A stretch of DNA of 64,000 nt, taken from assembly GCF_029194005.1 (NCBI RefSeq), contig NZ_JARFVA010000006.1, positions 173,501 to 237,500 on the forward strand, given 5' to 3'. This DNA comes from Flagellimonas okinawensis. GTDB lineage: Bacteria; Bacteroidota; Bacteroidia; Flavobacteriales; Flavobacteriaceae. Shown one piece after another: positions 1-9,070 of this stretch. The notes below the pieces were generated by a model. The model did not search any database. It saw only the letters and a program-made list of their open reading frames with translations, and was not told the origin of the DNA. The translations under genes and the position numbers were made by a program. Position 1 is the first letter of the stretch. Each line of letters starts with the position of its first letter.

Positions 1-588
1 GGTTTCATGGTTTCTGCTAAATGGGAGCATAACCCCTATCTGTGATCCAACGCCGTACGCTTGATTGAACAAGCCTCTGGTCTGCTCATCCTTGATGGCA
101 ACATTTCCTGCCACCGCGCCTATCTGTTGCAATGTCCCGGCACTCATTCGCTGGGCACCGTGATCGGCGAGGGCATGTGCAACCTCATGTCCCATGACCA
201 CTGCTATACCTGTCTCGTTTTGGGCAATGGGCAAAATTCCCGTATAGAATACGATCTTCCCTCCGGGCATGCACCATGCATTGACCGTTTCATCATCGAC
301 CAAATTGTACTCCCACTTATAATCCTTTAGATATCCGGGGTACCCATTGGCATCTAACCAACGTTCCGCTGCAGAAGCAATGCGTTGCCCAACATTCGTT
401 ATCATTTGGGCCTCTGCCGTTCCCTTGACCACTTTGTTCTCTTCCAAGAACTGATCGTATTGAGAGAAGGCCATAGGGAACATTTGACTATTATCATAAA
501 AATTGAGTGTACTCTTGCCCGTAAATGGGTTGGTCTTGCAAGCCACGGCCATTCCCAGCACAAGCAACGTAAGGATAAGCTTTTTCAT
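1..588 (-). CDS. M48 family metallopeptidase lipoprotein (C-terminus beyond window)
   Basis: Only the first 196 codons lie in the window; the reading frame is open to the left edge. The protein starts MKKLILTLLVLGMAVACK, a lipoprotein signal with Cys17 as the lipidation site. It contains HEVAH at residues 134-138, the zinc-binding HExxH of M48 (HtpX/Oma1-like) peptidases, preceded by the typical segment NAWCMPGGKIVFYTG. Known family role: membrane-anchored zinc protease in envelope protein quality control. The third zinc ligand should lie in the missing part. The start ATG at 586-588 is the only one giving a signal peptide. Confidence 0.9.
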   Translation of the reverse strand, partial: MKKLILTLLVLGMAVACKTNPFTGKSTLNFYDNSQMFPMAFSQYDQFLEENKVVKGTAEAQMITNVGQRIASAAERWLDANGYPGYLKDYKWEYNLVDDETVNAWCMPGGKIVFYTGILPIAQNETGIAVVMGHEVAHALADHGAQRMSAGTLQQIGAVAGNVAIKDEQTRGLFNQAYGVGSQIGVMLPFSRNHET

Positions 589-628
589 ATGGTATTTTGT
601 GTTTATTGTATCGGTAAATTACGAATTT

Positions 629-3028
629 TTATTTTCCGAATATGTGTAGTTCCGTGAAATCCTTTGCCACCTCTATGGAGTTATTGCCATTGAGCTTGAT
701 ATCCTTCAAATCCACTTCCTCGTTGTCTACCTCCACGGTATCTATGGTAAACGGAAGTCCATGGAAGGTCAATTTGAAATTATCGTAGGAAGTGATGAAG
801 TTCCCATCCTTGAACTGTTGGATTATCAATTCGTTCTCTTTGCCCGTCAATTTGAAACGTCTCAAACTATAGCGGCCCTTTTTATAGTCGTAGCCCTCTT
901 GCTGGTCCTCATAGACCTCGGAATTTTCCGTACCTTCTTTAAAGTAGACATCAATGGCAAGCTTTTCGATCTCCTTCTCGCCCACATATTGTTGCACCGG
1001 ATATTTCGGTATCATGGCCCCTTCCTTCACGAACAAGGGCACTCGGTGTATTTCCGCCGACACCCAGCGTTCAATCCCGCCTTCTGTCAATTCATCGGTC
1101 CAATAATTGTACCAGTTCCCTTTTGGAAAATACATTCGCCTTCCCTGAGCATTGGGTTCCTGTACGGGACAGACCAACATTTGCTTTCCAAAAATAAATT
1201 CATCCGTTCTAAAATGAGTCTGAGGGTCCTCCTGGTCATAAAAAACCAGGGATTGCAACATGGGAAAACCTTCCTTGATGTAATTGTAGAACATGGTGTA
1301 CAGGTAGGGCAACAATTGATACCTTAATTCGATGAACTCCCGAACGATATCGGTAATCTCGTCACCAAAGGACCATGGTTCCTGGTCACCGTGATCGCCA
1401 CTGGAGTGCACCCTGCAAAATGGATGGAAAACTGCCAACTGCATCCAACGGGCAAAAAGTTCCCCATTGGGCTGTTCGGCGAAGCCGCCGATATCCGAAC
1501 CTACAAATGAATATCCGCTCAAGCACATACGTTGCATCTGCACATTTGCTATCCACAAATGTTCCCAAGTGGCCACATTGTCCCCTGTCCAAGTGGCACA
1601 ATAACGCTGGGTACCGGAATATGCGGCCCTTGTAAGTACAAAGGGCCTTTTGGGGAACATGAACTTTTTAACGCCTTCATAGGTGGCCCTTACCATTTGC
1701 ATACCATAAACATTGTGTGCCTTTCTATGGCTGCACGGGTGCCCATCATAATCATGCCTTACGTCCAAATTGGCGGTTTTGGTCGGCACCTCCATCACAG
1801 CCGGCTCGTTCATATCGTTCCACACACCACTTACGCCCATTTCTGCGATCATTTCTTTATAAAGATCGCTCCACCATTCACGTACCTCCGGATTGGTAAA
1901 GTCGGGGAACTTACATTCACCGGGCCATACTTTTCCCTTAAAATGTGGGCCGTCCGCTCTTCTGCAGAAGAACCCATTGTCCATGGCCTGCTGGTACACC
2001 CAATAATCACGGTCTATCTTGATTCCGGGATCGATCATGGTGATGGTCTTAAATCCATCTTCCTCCAATTCCTGGATCATTTTTTTGGGATTAGGGAAAT
2101 ACTTATTGTTCCAAGTGAAGCATCGAAACCCTTCCATATAATCGATATCGAGGTAAATCGCATCACAGGGAATATTGTGTTTCCTAAATGAAGCTGCAAT
2201 ATCCTTCACCTTTTTCTCTGGATAATAGCTCCATTTGGATTGATGGAAACCCAATGCCCACAAAGGTGGAAGCTCAGGTACACCGGTCAAGTCGGTGTAA
2301 GATTCCACCACATCGTACATCTTTGGACCGTAGAAGAAATAATAGTTCATCTCACCCCCATCGGCCCAAAAACTGGTGACATTTCTCTTTTCAGCGGCAA
2401 AATCAAAGTAGGTACTGAAAGAATTGTCAAAAAATATCCCATAGGACTTGCCCTGGGTAAGTCCTATGTAAAATGGGATGGATTTATACAATGGTTCCTG
2501 ATCCTTGCCATAGGCATAAGAATCGGTAACCCAATTGTTCACTCTTTTGCCCTTTAGATTGGTATGTGAAGCCTTGTCCCCCATTCCGTAATAGCTTTCA
2601 CCGGAATGGCATACTTTACTCATTTTTACCACATTGCCTCCATAATCAAAATTTTCCTCCCAATGAAAGCCCAGTTCGTCTTCGCATAAGAGCACATCGT
2701 TCTTGTCCACGATCTGCACTTTGAGGTCCGCCTTGTTGATATATATTTTGATCTTGGAAGTGGTGATCACGTATTCTGGAATCTCGTCCTTGACACTGAG
2801 TTCGTTGTAGCCTAAATTAACATCTTCACTGATGGCATAGGAGAAATCAGGTTCAAAAACATATTCCGTGGCATATCGGAACCGCACTACGCTATCCCTT
2901 AAAATGGTCACTTGGAGTATCACCCCGTTCTGGGTGGTAAAGTATATTTTATCGTTTTCCTGTTTGAAGTCTACGATATGGTTGGGGAACTGATTCCCTC
3001 TATTTGCAATTTCCGTATTGGTAATCAT
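629..3028 (-). CDS. Glycoside hydrolase family 31 alpha-glucosidase
   Basis: The 799-residue protein has full GH31 architecture: an N-terminal beta-sandwich (about 1-250), a TIM barrel (about 255-600) and C-terminal beta domains. The nucleophile motif WNDMNEP contains Asp405, and the acid/base motif WTGDN contains Asp483. There is no signal peptide, so it probably acts in the cytoplasm on alpha-glucosides such as maltodextrins. It lies 96 bp downstream of glgB on the same strand, which suggests joint transcription and a role in glycogen or maltooligosaccharide turnover. Exact linkage preference (alpha-1,4 or alpha-1,6 glucose, or alpha-xylose) cannot be read from the sequence. Confidence 0.92.
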   Translation of the reverse strand: MITNTEIANRGNQFPNHIVDFKQENDKIYFTTQNGVILQVTILRDSVVRFRYATEYVFEPDFSYAISEDVNLGYNELSVKDEIPEYVITTSKIKIYINKADLKVQIVDKNDVLLCEDELGFHWEENFDYGGNVVKMSKVCHSGESYYGMGDKASHTNLKGKRVNNWVTDSYAYGKDQEPLYKSIPFYIGLTQGKSYGIFFDNSFSTYFDFAAEKRNVTSFWADGGEMNYYFFYGPKMYDVVESYTDLTGVPELPPLWALGFHQSKWSYYPEKKVKDIAASFRKHNIPCDAIYLDIDYMEGFRCFTWNNKYFPNPKKMIQELEEDGFKTITMIDPGIKIDRDYWVYQQAMDNGFFCRRADGPHFKGKVWPGECKFPDFTNPEVREWWSDLYKEMIAEMGVSGVWNDMNEPAVMEVPTKTANLDVRHDYDGHPCSHRKAHNVYGMQMVRATYEGVKKFMFPKRPFVLTRAAYSGTQRYCATWTGDNVATWEHLWIANVQMQRMCLSGYSFVGSDIGGFAEQPNGELFARWMQLAVFHPFCRVHSSGDHGDQEPWSFGDEITDIVREFIELRYQLLPYLYTMFYNYIKEGFPMLQSLVFYDQEDPQTHFRTDEFIFGKQMLVCPVQEPNAQGRRMYFPKGNWYNYWTDELTEGGIERWVSAEIHRVPLFVKEGAMIPKYPVQQYVGEKEIEKLAIDVYFKEGTENSEVYEDQQEGYDYKKGRYSLRRFKLTGKENELIIQQFKDGNFITSYDNFKLTFHGLPFTIDTVEVDNEEVDLKDIKLNGNNSIEVAKDFTELHIFGK

Positions 3029-3124
3029 CTGTAATCAGTTGAGGCTCACAAAAGAAATACAAAAGCCTGAATAAATAAAAATATGTTTTGAAAAGCGATC
3101 AACTACATCGTTTTAGTAGCCCGT

Positions 3125-5020
3125 TTATTTGTAAACCACTACCCCCAGAGGTGGAAGGTTCACCAATACGGACTGTTCTTGACCGTTCCATGGGGTTTTC
3201 GAGGGCTTCATGGTCTTTTTGCCCACTCCACTTCCCGAATACCTTTTATCATCACTGTTGAACACCAATTTCAAGTTGGTGGACTTGGGCACGCCCAACC
3301 TATAGTTTTCCCGTGGCACCGGGGTAAAGTTGCAAACAATGATCAAGTCATCCTTTGGGTCATTGCCCTTTCTAATATACGAGATTACGGTATTCTCCGT
3401 ATCGTTGTACTCTATCCATTGAAACCCCTCGGGTTCGAACTGCTTTTGGTACAATGCGGGTTGGGCCTTGTACAATTTGTTCAAATCCTTTACCGCTTCC
3501 TGTATCCCAGAGTGAAGATCATATTGGGTCAGGTGCCAATCCAAGCTCTCTTGGAAGTTCCATTCCGAAGATTGTCCGAACTCCCCTCCCATGAATAACA
3601 GGTTTCCACCAGGATGAGTGAACATATACCCGAACAACAACCTCAGGTTGGCAAACCTTTGCCATTCGTCCCCAGGCATTCGGTAAAGAAGTGATTGTTT
3701 GCCATAGACCACCTCATCATGGGAAAAAGGGAGCATAAAGTTTTCCGTAAAGGCATATGTAAGACTAAAACTGATCATGTTAAGATCGTAAGAACGGTGG
3801 ATCGGATCCCTTTTGAAAAACTCCAAGGTATCGTGCATCCAACCCATCATCCACTTCATGCCAAAACCAAGCCCCCCATAATGTACAGGTTTGGTAACAC
3901 CTGTAAAGGCCGTTGATTCTTCTGCAATGGTCTGCACCCCTTTGAAACTTGCATATACCTCTTGGTTCATCTCCCGTAAAAAGGACATGGCCTCAAGATT
4001 TTCATTATTGCCGTACATATTGGGCTCCCACTCACCATCCTCACGTGAATAATCCAAATATAACATGGATGCCACGGCATCCACCCGTAATCCGTCCACA
4101 TGGTATAGATCAAGCCAATAAATGGCATTGCTGATCAAAAAAGCCCGCACTTCGTTTCTACCATAGTTAAAGATGAGGCTTTTCCAATCGGGGTGGTAGC
4201 CCCTTCTTCGATCAGGATGTTCGTAGAGGTGAGAGCCATCAAAAAATCCCAGCCCATGTGCATCTTCGGGGAAATGGGAAGGCACCCAATCCAGTATCAC
4301 TCCGATACCACGTTGGTGCAGGGCCTCCACCAATACTTTAAAATCCTCCGGCTTGCCAAATCGTGATGTCGGGGCGAAATATCCGGTTATTTGATAGCCC
4401 CAGGATGGGTCGTAGGGATATTCCATTACCGGCATGAACTCCACATGGGTAAACCCCATTTCTTCAACATAATCCGCCAATTGTTCCGCCATCTCCAGAT
4501 AACTCAACGATTCCCAGCCATTCTTTTTTTTCCAAGAAGCCAAGTGAACCTCATAGACGGAATAGGGCTTGTCCAAACCGTTCTTTCCTTCTCTCGTTGC
4601 CATCCACTGATCATCTTTCCATTTATGGTTATCGTCCCAAACTATGGAAGCTGTTTGTGGAGGTTGCTCACAATAACGCGCAAAGGGGTCGGCCTTCTCC
4701 GTCCAAATATCATTGTTATTGGAATGTATCTTGTATTTGTACTTGGTTCCCTTGTCCACTCCCGGAATGAATCCTTCCCAGATACCACTGCTGTCCCATC
4801 GAACATTGAGTTGGTGCTCCCCAGCATTCCAATAATTGAAATCACCCACCACACTGACCGACTTGGCAGAGGGGGCCCACACGGCAAAATAGGTTCCTTT
4901 AACACCATCTACCTCCGTTAAGTGGGAACCCAACTTATTGTAGAGCCTAAAGTGTTTTCCACCTTTAAAAAGGTCGATATCAAAATCTGTAAAAAAACTG
5001 TGCGGGATTACCTTGGACAT
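3125..5020 (-). CDS. glgB: 1,4-alpha-glucan branching enzyme GlgB
   Basis: This GH13 enzyme makes alpha-1,6 branch points in glycogen. From the ATG at 5018-5020 it is 631 residues long. The N-terminal CBM48 (about 25-115) precedes the TIM barrel. Catalytic residues are Asp314 (GLRVDAVAS), Glu367 (IAEEST) and Asp435 (FSHDEV). It is shorter than the E. coli enzyme, as expected for forms lacking the extra N1 domain. A TTG codon 24 bases further upstream (5044) could also start the frame, but the ATG gives the usual MSKVIPH-type N-terminus. GH31 follows downstream. No glgA or glgC is visible in the window. Confidence 0.94.
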   Translation of the reverse strand: MSKVIPHSFFTDFDIDLFKGGKHFRLYNKLGSHLTEVDGVKGTYFAVWAPSAKSVSVVGDFNYWNAGEHQLNVRWDSSGIWEGFIPGVDKGTKYKYKIHSNNNDIWTEKADPFARYCEQPPQTASIVWDDNHKWKDDQWMATREGKNGLDKPYSVYEVHLASWKKKNGWESLSYLEMAEQLADYVEEMGFTHVEFMPVMEYPYDPSWGYQITGYFAPTSRFGKPEDFKVLVEALHQRGIGVILDWVPSHFPEDAHGLGFFDGSHLYEHPDRRRGYHPDWKSLIFNYGRNEVRAFLISNAIYWLDLYHVDGLRVDAVASMLYLDYSREDGEWEPNMYGNNENLEAMSFLREMNQEVYASFKGVQTIAEESTAFTGVTKPVHYGGLGFGMKWMMGWMHDTLEFFKRDPIHRSYDLNMISFSLTYAFTENFMLPFSHDEVVYGKQSLLYRMPGDEWQRFANLRLLFGYMFTHPGGNLLFMGGEFGQSSEWNFQESLDWHLTQYDLHSGIQEAVKDLNKLYKAQPALYQKQFEPEGFQWIEYNDTENTVISYIRKGNDPKDDLIIVCNFTPVPRENYRLGVPKSTNLKLVFNSDDKRYSGSGVGKKTMKPSKTPWNGQEQSVLVNLPPLGVVVYK

Positions 5021-5180
5021 ATGTGTGGTTTTAGTACTATACAATAATAAGGATCTTTGGGCAAGAATCCGATTTTGGCGATCGGTTTGATCAATTAAAT
5101 CATTTTTTTAAAAAAATGGAACGCTTTTTGATTTTTAAACGTTGACATATAAATTGAACACAAATCAAATTCCAAAAATC

Positions 5181-5759
5181 ATGAATAAATTTAGTACAAT
5201 TCTAGGGGCAGTAATCATTTTAGTTTTCGCAGCATGTGAAGGACCGCAAGGACCTCCGGGATTCGACGGGCTGGATGGGCTAAATGGCCAGGACGGCCTG
5301 GACGGTATACAGGGACAGGTAGTAGAAGTTGAGGGGGTAAACTTTGATTACGACTTTGATGCCAATCTCTTTAGTACTTTGATCACTTTTTCCGATGTCA
5401 CCAACTTTGAAGTTTTTGAATCGGATGCCGTTCTGGTATATAGACACGATGGGGTAATCGACCTAAACGATGGTTCCACTGCAGATGCATGGACCCAAAT
5501 ACCCCAAAATTACTTCCTGAACGAAGGAACCATCCAATATGTATTTGCCCACACATTTGTCGACCTTGAATTGTTCATCGATGGCAATTTCGATCTATCG
5601 AATTTGAGCACAGACTTTACAGACAACCAATTGTTCCGTATTGTATTTGTACCAAGCGAATATGCAGAATCACCAGATTTTGATGCAAGCAATATCGAAA
5701 GCGTGATGTCCACCTTGAATATTGGCGAGAGTCAGATCATGAAGTTGGATATCGACTAA
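5181..5759 (+). CDS. Lipoprotein with short collagen-like Gly-X-Y segment
   Basis: This 192-residue protein begins with a lipoprotein signal (lipobox VFAAC, Cys19). About eight to nine Gly-X-Y triplets follow at once (roughly residues 21-47: GPQ, GPP, GFD, GLD, GLN, GQD, GLD, GIQ). The remaining 145 residues are acidic, mostly beta-type sequence with no recognised domain. The ATG at 5181 is preferred over one at 5142 because it puts the hydrophobic signal right at the N-terminus. A strong hairpin terminator follows. Similar lipoproteins with a short collagen-like stalk occur in Flavobacteria; the function is unknown. The stalk may space the C-terminal domain away from the membrane (inference). 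Confidence 0.85.
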   Translation: MNKFSTILGAVIILVFAACEGPQGPPGFDGLDGLNGQDGLDGIQGQVVEVEGVNFDYDFDANLFSTLITFSDVTNFEVFESDAVLVYRHDGVIDLNDGSTADAWTQIPQNYFLNEGTIQYVFAHTFVDLELFIDGNFDLSNLSTDFTDNQLFRIVFVPSEYAESPDFDASNIESVMSTLNIGESQIMKLDID

Positions 5760-5781
5760 ATCCATTCAAAAATAGTATCTT

Positions 5782-5812
5782 AAGTCCTGTTGGAAGCAAT
5801 GGGACTTTTTTT
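5782..5812 (+). terminator. Rho-independent terminator after the collagen-like lipoprotein gene
   Basis: The arms at 5782-5792 and 5797-5807 form an 11-bp RNA stem with two G-U wobbles and a GAAG loop. A run of T follows to 5812. It lies 22 bp after the stop codon. Confidence 0.75.
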
Positions 5813-5872
5813 ATGGAATCTTTTTGAAAGGATTTCCATTCAGTCTCGTCTAAAGAGTTAAAAAATCACAGC

Positions 5873-6376
5873 ATGGGAAAAAGATTGCTATTATTTGCAC
5901 TGGTAATACTTACAGGTTGCAAGGGAACATCACAGGAAGAGAAAAAGGAATCTGCCAATAACGAGACCGGGAAAGAAACGTTCAAAGTGAACAAAACGGA
6001 TGCTGAATGGCGGGCTGAACTTACTGATATGGAATATTACGTGCTCCGAAAAGCAGCTACGGAAAATGCATTTTCCAGTGAATTGCTCGACAACAAGGAA
6101 AAAGGGACCTATGTCTGCGCAGGATGCGGGACCCCACTCTTTAAAAGTGAACACAAATTTAAATCGGGAACGGGCTGGCCCAGCTTTGACCGGGAAATAG
6201 AGGGGAATGTGGCCTTTGATACCGACTATAAAATTGGTGTGGCCCGCACCGAAGAGCATTGCGCAACCTGTGGCGGTCATTTAGGCCATGTTTTTAACGA
6301 TGGCCCCAGCAACACCACGGGAAAAAGGCACTGTATCAATGGTGCCGCACTTGATTTTATCCCTTACAACAAATAA
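5873..6376 (+). CDS. msrB: Peptide-methionine (R)-S-oxide reductase MsrB, lipoprotein form
   Basis: Reduces methionine-R-sulfoxide in proteins. The 167-residue protein has a lipoprotein signal (LVILTGC, Cys16), so it probably acts on the periplasmic face of a membrane. The SelR fold shows zinc cysteines 82/85 (YVCAGC) and 130/133 (HCATCGGHLGHVF) and catalytic Cys154 (RHCING). The usual resolving cysteine in SGCGWPSF is replaced by Thr100 (SGTGWPSF), so it must be regenerated in another way. A cytoplasmic-type paralogue follows 18 bp downstream, and the pair is probably co-transcribed. Confidence 0.93.
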   Translation: MGKRLLLFALVILTGCKGTSQEEKKESANNETGKETFKVNKTDAEWRAELTDMEYYVLRKAATENAFSSELLDNKEKGTYVCAGCGTPLFKSEHKFKSGTGWPSFDREIEGNVAFDTDYKIGVARTEEHCATCGGHLGHVFNDGPSNTTGKRHCINGAALDFIPYNK

Positions 6377-6394
6377 ATTGCCCCAAAAAAGTCA

Positions 6395-6799
6395 ATGGAT
6401 AAAAAATATAGCATCAACAAAACCGAGGCGGAGTGGAGAAAAGAGCTTTCTGCCGAAGAATATTATGTTTTAAGGCAAAAAGGTACCGAACGCCCCTACA
6501 CGGGAAGGTTCGACCTGCATTTTGAGGACGGTGACTATCATTGTAAGGCCTGTAACGCCAAACTTTTTGAAAGTGGGCACAAATTCGAAAGTGGTTGTGG
6601 ATGGCCATCTTTTGACCAAGCTGTCGAAGGCGCCATTGAATACATTCGGGATACTAGCCACGGTATGATTCGCACAGAAACCGTTTGTGCCAACTGCGGA
6701 AGCCATTTGGGGCATGTCTTCAACGATGGCCCCAAAGAAACCACTGGCCAAAGATATTGCATCAATTCCATCAGCATTGATTTTGATCCCGAGGATTAA
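6395..6799 (+). CDS. msrB: Peptide-methionine (R)-S-oxide reductase MsrB, cytoplasmic form
   Basis: This 134-residue second MsrB has no signal peptide. Zinc cysteines are 50/53 (HCKAC) and 98/101 (VCANCGSHLGHVF), and catalytic Cys122 sits in RYCINS. Cys68 in SGCGWPSF is the normal resolving cysteine, which should allow thioredoxin-dependent recycling. Both copies share the N-terminal KTEAEWR / KTDAEWR and YYVLR segments, so they look like products of an old tandem duplication. Together they cover envelope and cytoplasm. Confidence 0.94.
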   Translation: MDKKYSINKTEAEWRKELSAEEYYVLRQKGTERPYTGRFDLHFEDGDYHCKACNAKLFESGHKFESGCGWPSFDQAVEGAIEYIRDTSHGMIRTETVCANCGSHLGHVFNDGPKETTGQRYCINSISIDFDPED

Positions 6800-6880
6800 A
6801 ACGTGTCGGCTGTCTTTTCTTTACGCTAAATAGCGCCGTTCCCACATTTCACAAACTAATCCACAATTGATTTTTTTCAA

Positions 6881-6913
6881 CTTGGGAAATGGGAATTGAT
6901 TTCCGTACTTTTG
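6881..6913 (+). promoter_or_regulatory. Predicted Bacteroidota-type promoter of lpdA
   Basis: A TTG at 6882-6884 is followed after 21 bases by TACTTTTG at 6906-6913, matching the -33 TTG / -7 TAnnTTTG pattern of Flavobacteria. The predicted start of transcription is near 6917, giving a leader of about 49 bases. Confidence 0.6.
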
Positions 6914-6965
6914 CAGCTGCCAATCGATGGCACATTTTCAATCTAACAACTAAAATCAAAATCTA

Positions 6966-8357
6966 ATGAGCAAGTTCGATATAATTGTTTTGGGAAGTGG
7001 TCCTGGTGGATATGTTACCGCCATAAGGGCATCACAATTAGGTTTCAAAACAGCCATTATAGAAAAAGAAAGTTTAGGAGGTGTATGTCTTAATTGGGGA
7101 TGTATCCCAACAAAGGCCCTTCTAAAATCCGCTCAAGTGTTCGAATATTTGAAACATGCCGAAGACTATGGATTGAGTGCCAAGGACGTTGACCATGATT
7201 TTGAAGCGGTTGTAAAAAGAAGCCGTGGTGTTGCCGAGGGAATGAGTAAAGGTGTCCAGTTCTTGATGAAAAAGAACAAGATCGAGGTCATCAATGGATT
7301 TGGAAAGGTAAAATCCGGCAAAAAGGTCGAGGTAAAGACCGAGAGTGGTGAAACCACCGAATATTCTGCCGATCATATCATTATCGCTACCGGTGCCCGT
7401 AGCCGTGAGCTGCCCAGTCTTCCACAAGATGGAAAAAAAGTAATCGGTTACCGCGAGGCAATGTCCTTGAAAGAACAACCTAAGAAAATGATCGTGGTAG
7501 GTAGTGGCGCCATTGGAATGGAGTTCGCTTATTTCTATCACTCCATGGGTACCGAGGTAACTGTTGTAGAGTATATGCCGAACATCGTTCCTGTTGAGGA
7601 CGAGGATATCTCCAAACAATTGGAACGCAGTTTTAAAAAGTCAGGTGTAAAAATCAAGACTTCTGCCGAGGTTACCAAAGTCGACACTTCAGGTGATGGC
7701 ATAAAGGCAACCGTAAAAACCAATAAAGGGGAAGAGGTCTTGGAGGCGGATATCGTACTATCCGCTGTGGGCATTAAAACCAATATCGAGAACATTGGTT
7801 TGGAAGATGTTGGAATCGCCACGGATAGGGACAAAATATTAGTCAACGATTATTACCAGACCAATATACCGGGATATTATGCCATCGGAGACGTTACCCC
7901 GGGTCAGGCATTGGCACACGTTGCCTCAGCAGAAGGAATTCTCTGTGTGGAAAAAATTGCGGGAATGCATGTGGAGGCGTTGGACTACGGAAACATTCCG
8001 GGCTGTACTTACTGCATCCCTGAAATCGCTTCCGTTGGTTTGACCGAAAAGCAGGCCAAAGAAAAAGGATACGACCTTAAAATTGGCAAGTTTCCATTCT
8101 CAGCCAGTGGTAAAGCAAAGGCAGCAGGTACCCCAGATGGTTTCGTAAAAGTAATTTTTGATGCCAAATACGGTGAGTGGTTGGGTTGCCACATGATCGG
8201 CGTCGGTGTAACGGACATGATCGCCGAAGCAGTAGTCGCTCGAAAATTGGAGACCACTGGACATGAAGTATTGAAAGCCGTTCACCCGCACCCAACAATG
8301 AGCGAAGCTGTTATGGAAGCAGTTGCTGACGCTTATGATGAAGTAATCCACCTATAA
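6966..8357 (+). CDS. lpdA: Dihydrolipoyl dehydrogenase (E3)
   Basis: This FAD enzyme reoxidises dihydrolipoamide with NAD+ in 2-oxoacid dehydrogenase complexes and the glycine cleavage system. The 463 residues show the FAD motif GSGPGG (10-15), the redox disulfide GGVCLNWGC (Cys41/Cys46), an NAD-binding GSGAIGMEFA segment, and the C-terminal base HPTMSE (His442, Glu447). Length and motifs are complete. No E1 or E2 genes are nearby, so it probably serves several complexes. A DUF3817-type gene starts 3 bp after its stop. Confidence 0.96.
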   Translation: MSKFDIIVLGSGPGGYVTAIRASQLGFKTAIIEKESLGGVCLNWGCIPTKALLKSAQVFEYLKHAEDYGLSAKDVDHDFEAVVKRSRGVAEGMSKGVQFLMKKNKIEVINGFGKVKSGKKVEVKTESGETTEYSADHIIIATGARSRELPSLPQDGKKVIGYREAMSLKEQPKKMIVVGSGAIGMEFAYFYHSMGTEVTVVEYMPNIVPVEDEDISKQLERSFKKSGVKIKTSAEVTKVDTSGDGIKATVKTNKGEEVLEADIVLSAVGIKTNIENIGLEDVGIATDRDKILVNDYYQTNIPGYYAIGDVTPGQALAHVASAEGILCVEKIAGMHVEALDYGNIPGCTYCIPEIASVGLTEKQAKEKGYDLKIGKFPFSASGKAKAAGTPDGFVKVIFDAKYGEWLGCHMIGVGVTDMIAEAVVARKLETTGHEVLKAVHPHPTMSEAVMEAVADAYDEVIHL

Positions 8358-8360
8358 GGT

Positions 8361-8642
8361 ATGCTGAAAATTTTTAGGGCCACTGCCATATTGGAAGGTA
8401 TTTCCTATCTACTCCTTTTCGGAATGACCATGCCGTTAAAGCATTGGGCAGATATTCCTGAACCCAACCAAGTTGTTGGTATGGCGCATGGAATATTGTT
8501 TATTCTATATGTTGTAGTGGCCATAATTTTTTGCTGGGAAAGAAAATGGAAGCTCAAAAGGTTCATTATCCTTTTTATAGCCTCCCTCCTGCCGTTCGGT
8601 ACATTTTATGCGGACAAAATTTACCTAAAAAACTTAGTTTAA
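8361..8642 (+). CDS. Small DUF3817-type integral membrane protein
   Basis: The 93 residues contain about three hydrophobic helices (near 8-25, 41-60 and 69-86). The start LKIFRATAILEGISYLLL, followed by MPLKHWAD and VVGMAHGILFILY, is typical of DUF3817. The family has no assigned biochemical role. It begins 3 bp after lpdA and is probably co-transcribed. Its 3' end overlaps the convergent aroQ by 9 bp. Confidence 0.8.
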   Translation: MLKIFRATAILEGISYLLLFGMTMPLKHWADIPEPNQVVGMAHGILFILYVVVAIIFCWERKWKLKRFIILFIASLLPFGTFYADKIYLKNLV

Positions 8643-9050
8643 AAAGCTTTGGATAGCCAAATCATAACTTTGAAGGCCAAATCCGAGGATAACACCTTTG
8701 GCCCCTGAAGATATGTAAGACACATGGCGATATTCCTCTCTTTGGTGGGTATTGGAAATATGCACTTCTACAACGGGAGTCTCAACCGCTTTAACAGCAT
8801 CTCCCATACCTACAGAGGTATGGGTATAAGCAGCTGCATTTAAAATAATGCCATCATATTGAAAACCAACTTCCTGTATTTTACCTATAAGTTCTCCTTC
8901 TATATTGGACTGATAATATTCCAGTTCCACATCCGGAAACTTATTTTTAAGTTGCTCAAAGTATTCCTCGAAAGTAACGCTACCGTACACTTCCGGCTCG
9001 CGTTTTCCCAAAAGGTTCAGGTTGGGTCCGTTGATGATCATTAGCTTCAT
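8634..9050 (-). CDS. aroQ: 3-dehydroquinate dehydratase, type II
   Basis: Catalyses the third shikimate-pathway step, 3-dehydroquinate to 3-dehydroshikimate. The 138-residue form starts MKLMIINGPNLNLLG at the ATG 9048-9050. Arg17 and Tyr22 (KREPEVYG) are the conserved catalytic residues, and ILNAAAYTHTSVG and VEVHISN are family signatures. An upstream ATG would add 18 residues with no family counterpart, and it lies upstream of the -7 box at 9056-9063, so the shorter start is preferred. The predicted leader is only about two bases. Confidence 0.95.
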   Translation of the reverse strand: MKLMIINGPNLNLLGKREPEVYGSVTFEEYFEQLKNKFPDVELEYYQSNIEGELIGKIQEVGFQYDGIILNAAAYTHTSVGMGDAVKAVETPVVEVHISNTHQREEYRHVSYISSGAKGVILGFGLQSYDLAIQSFLN

Positions 9051-9055
9051 ACCAT

Positions 9056-9063
9056 CAAAAATA
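9056..9063 (-). promoter_or_regulatory. Possible -7 box of aroQ
   Basis: On the minus strand the bases read TATTTTTG, a match to TAnnTTTG. Transcription would start about two bases before the aroQ ATG. A -33 TTG at the normal distance is not seen; that position is taken by the terminator hairpin of the preceding gene. Confidence 0.4.
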
Positions 9064-9070
9064 CAACAAA

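Noticed and set aside
761..1327. 188-codon plus-strand frame (and several others) opposite the GH31 gene
   Set aside because: Shadow of a highly conserved coding sequence on the other strand; no homology-like motifs.
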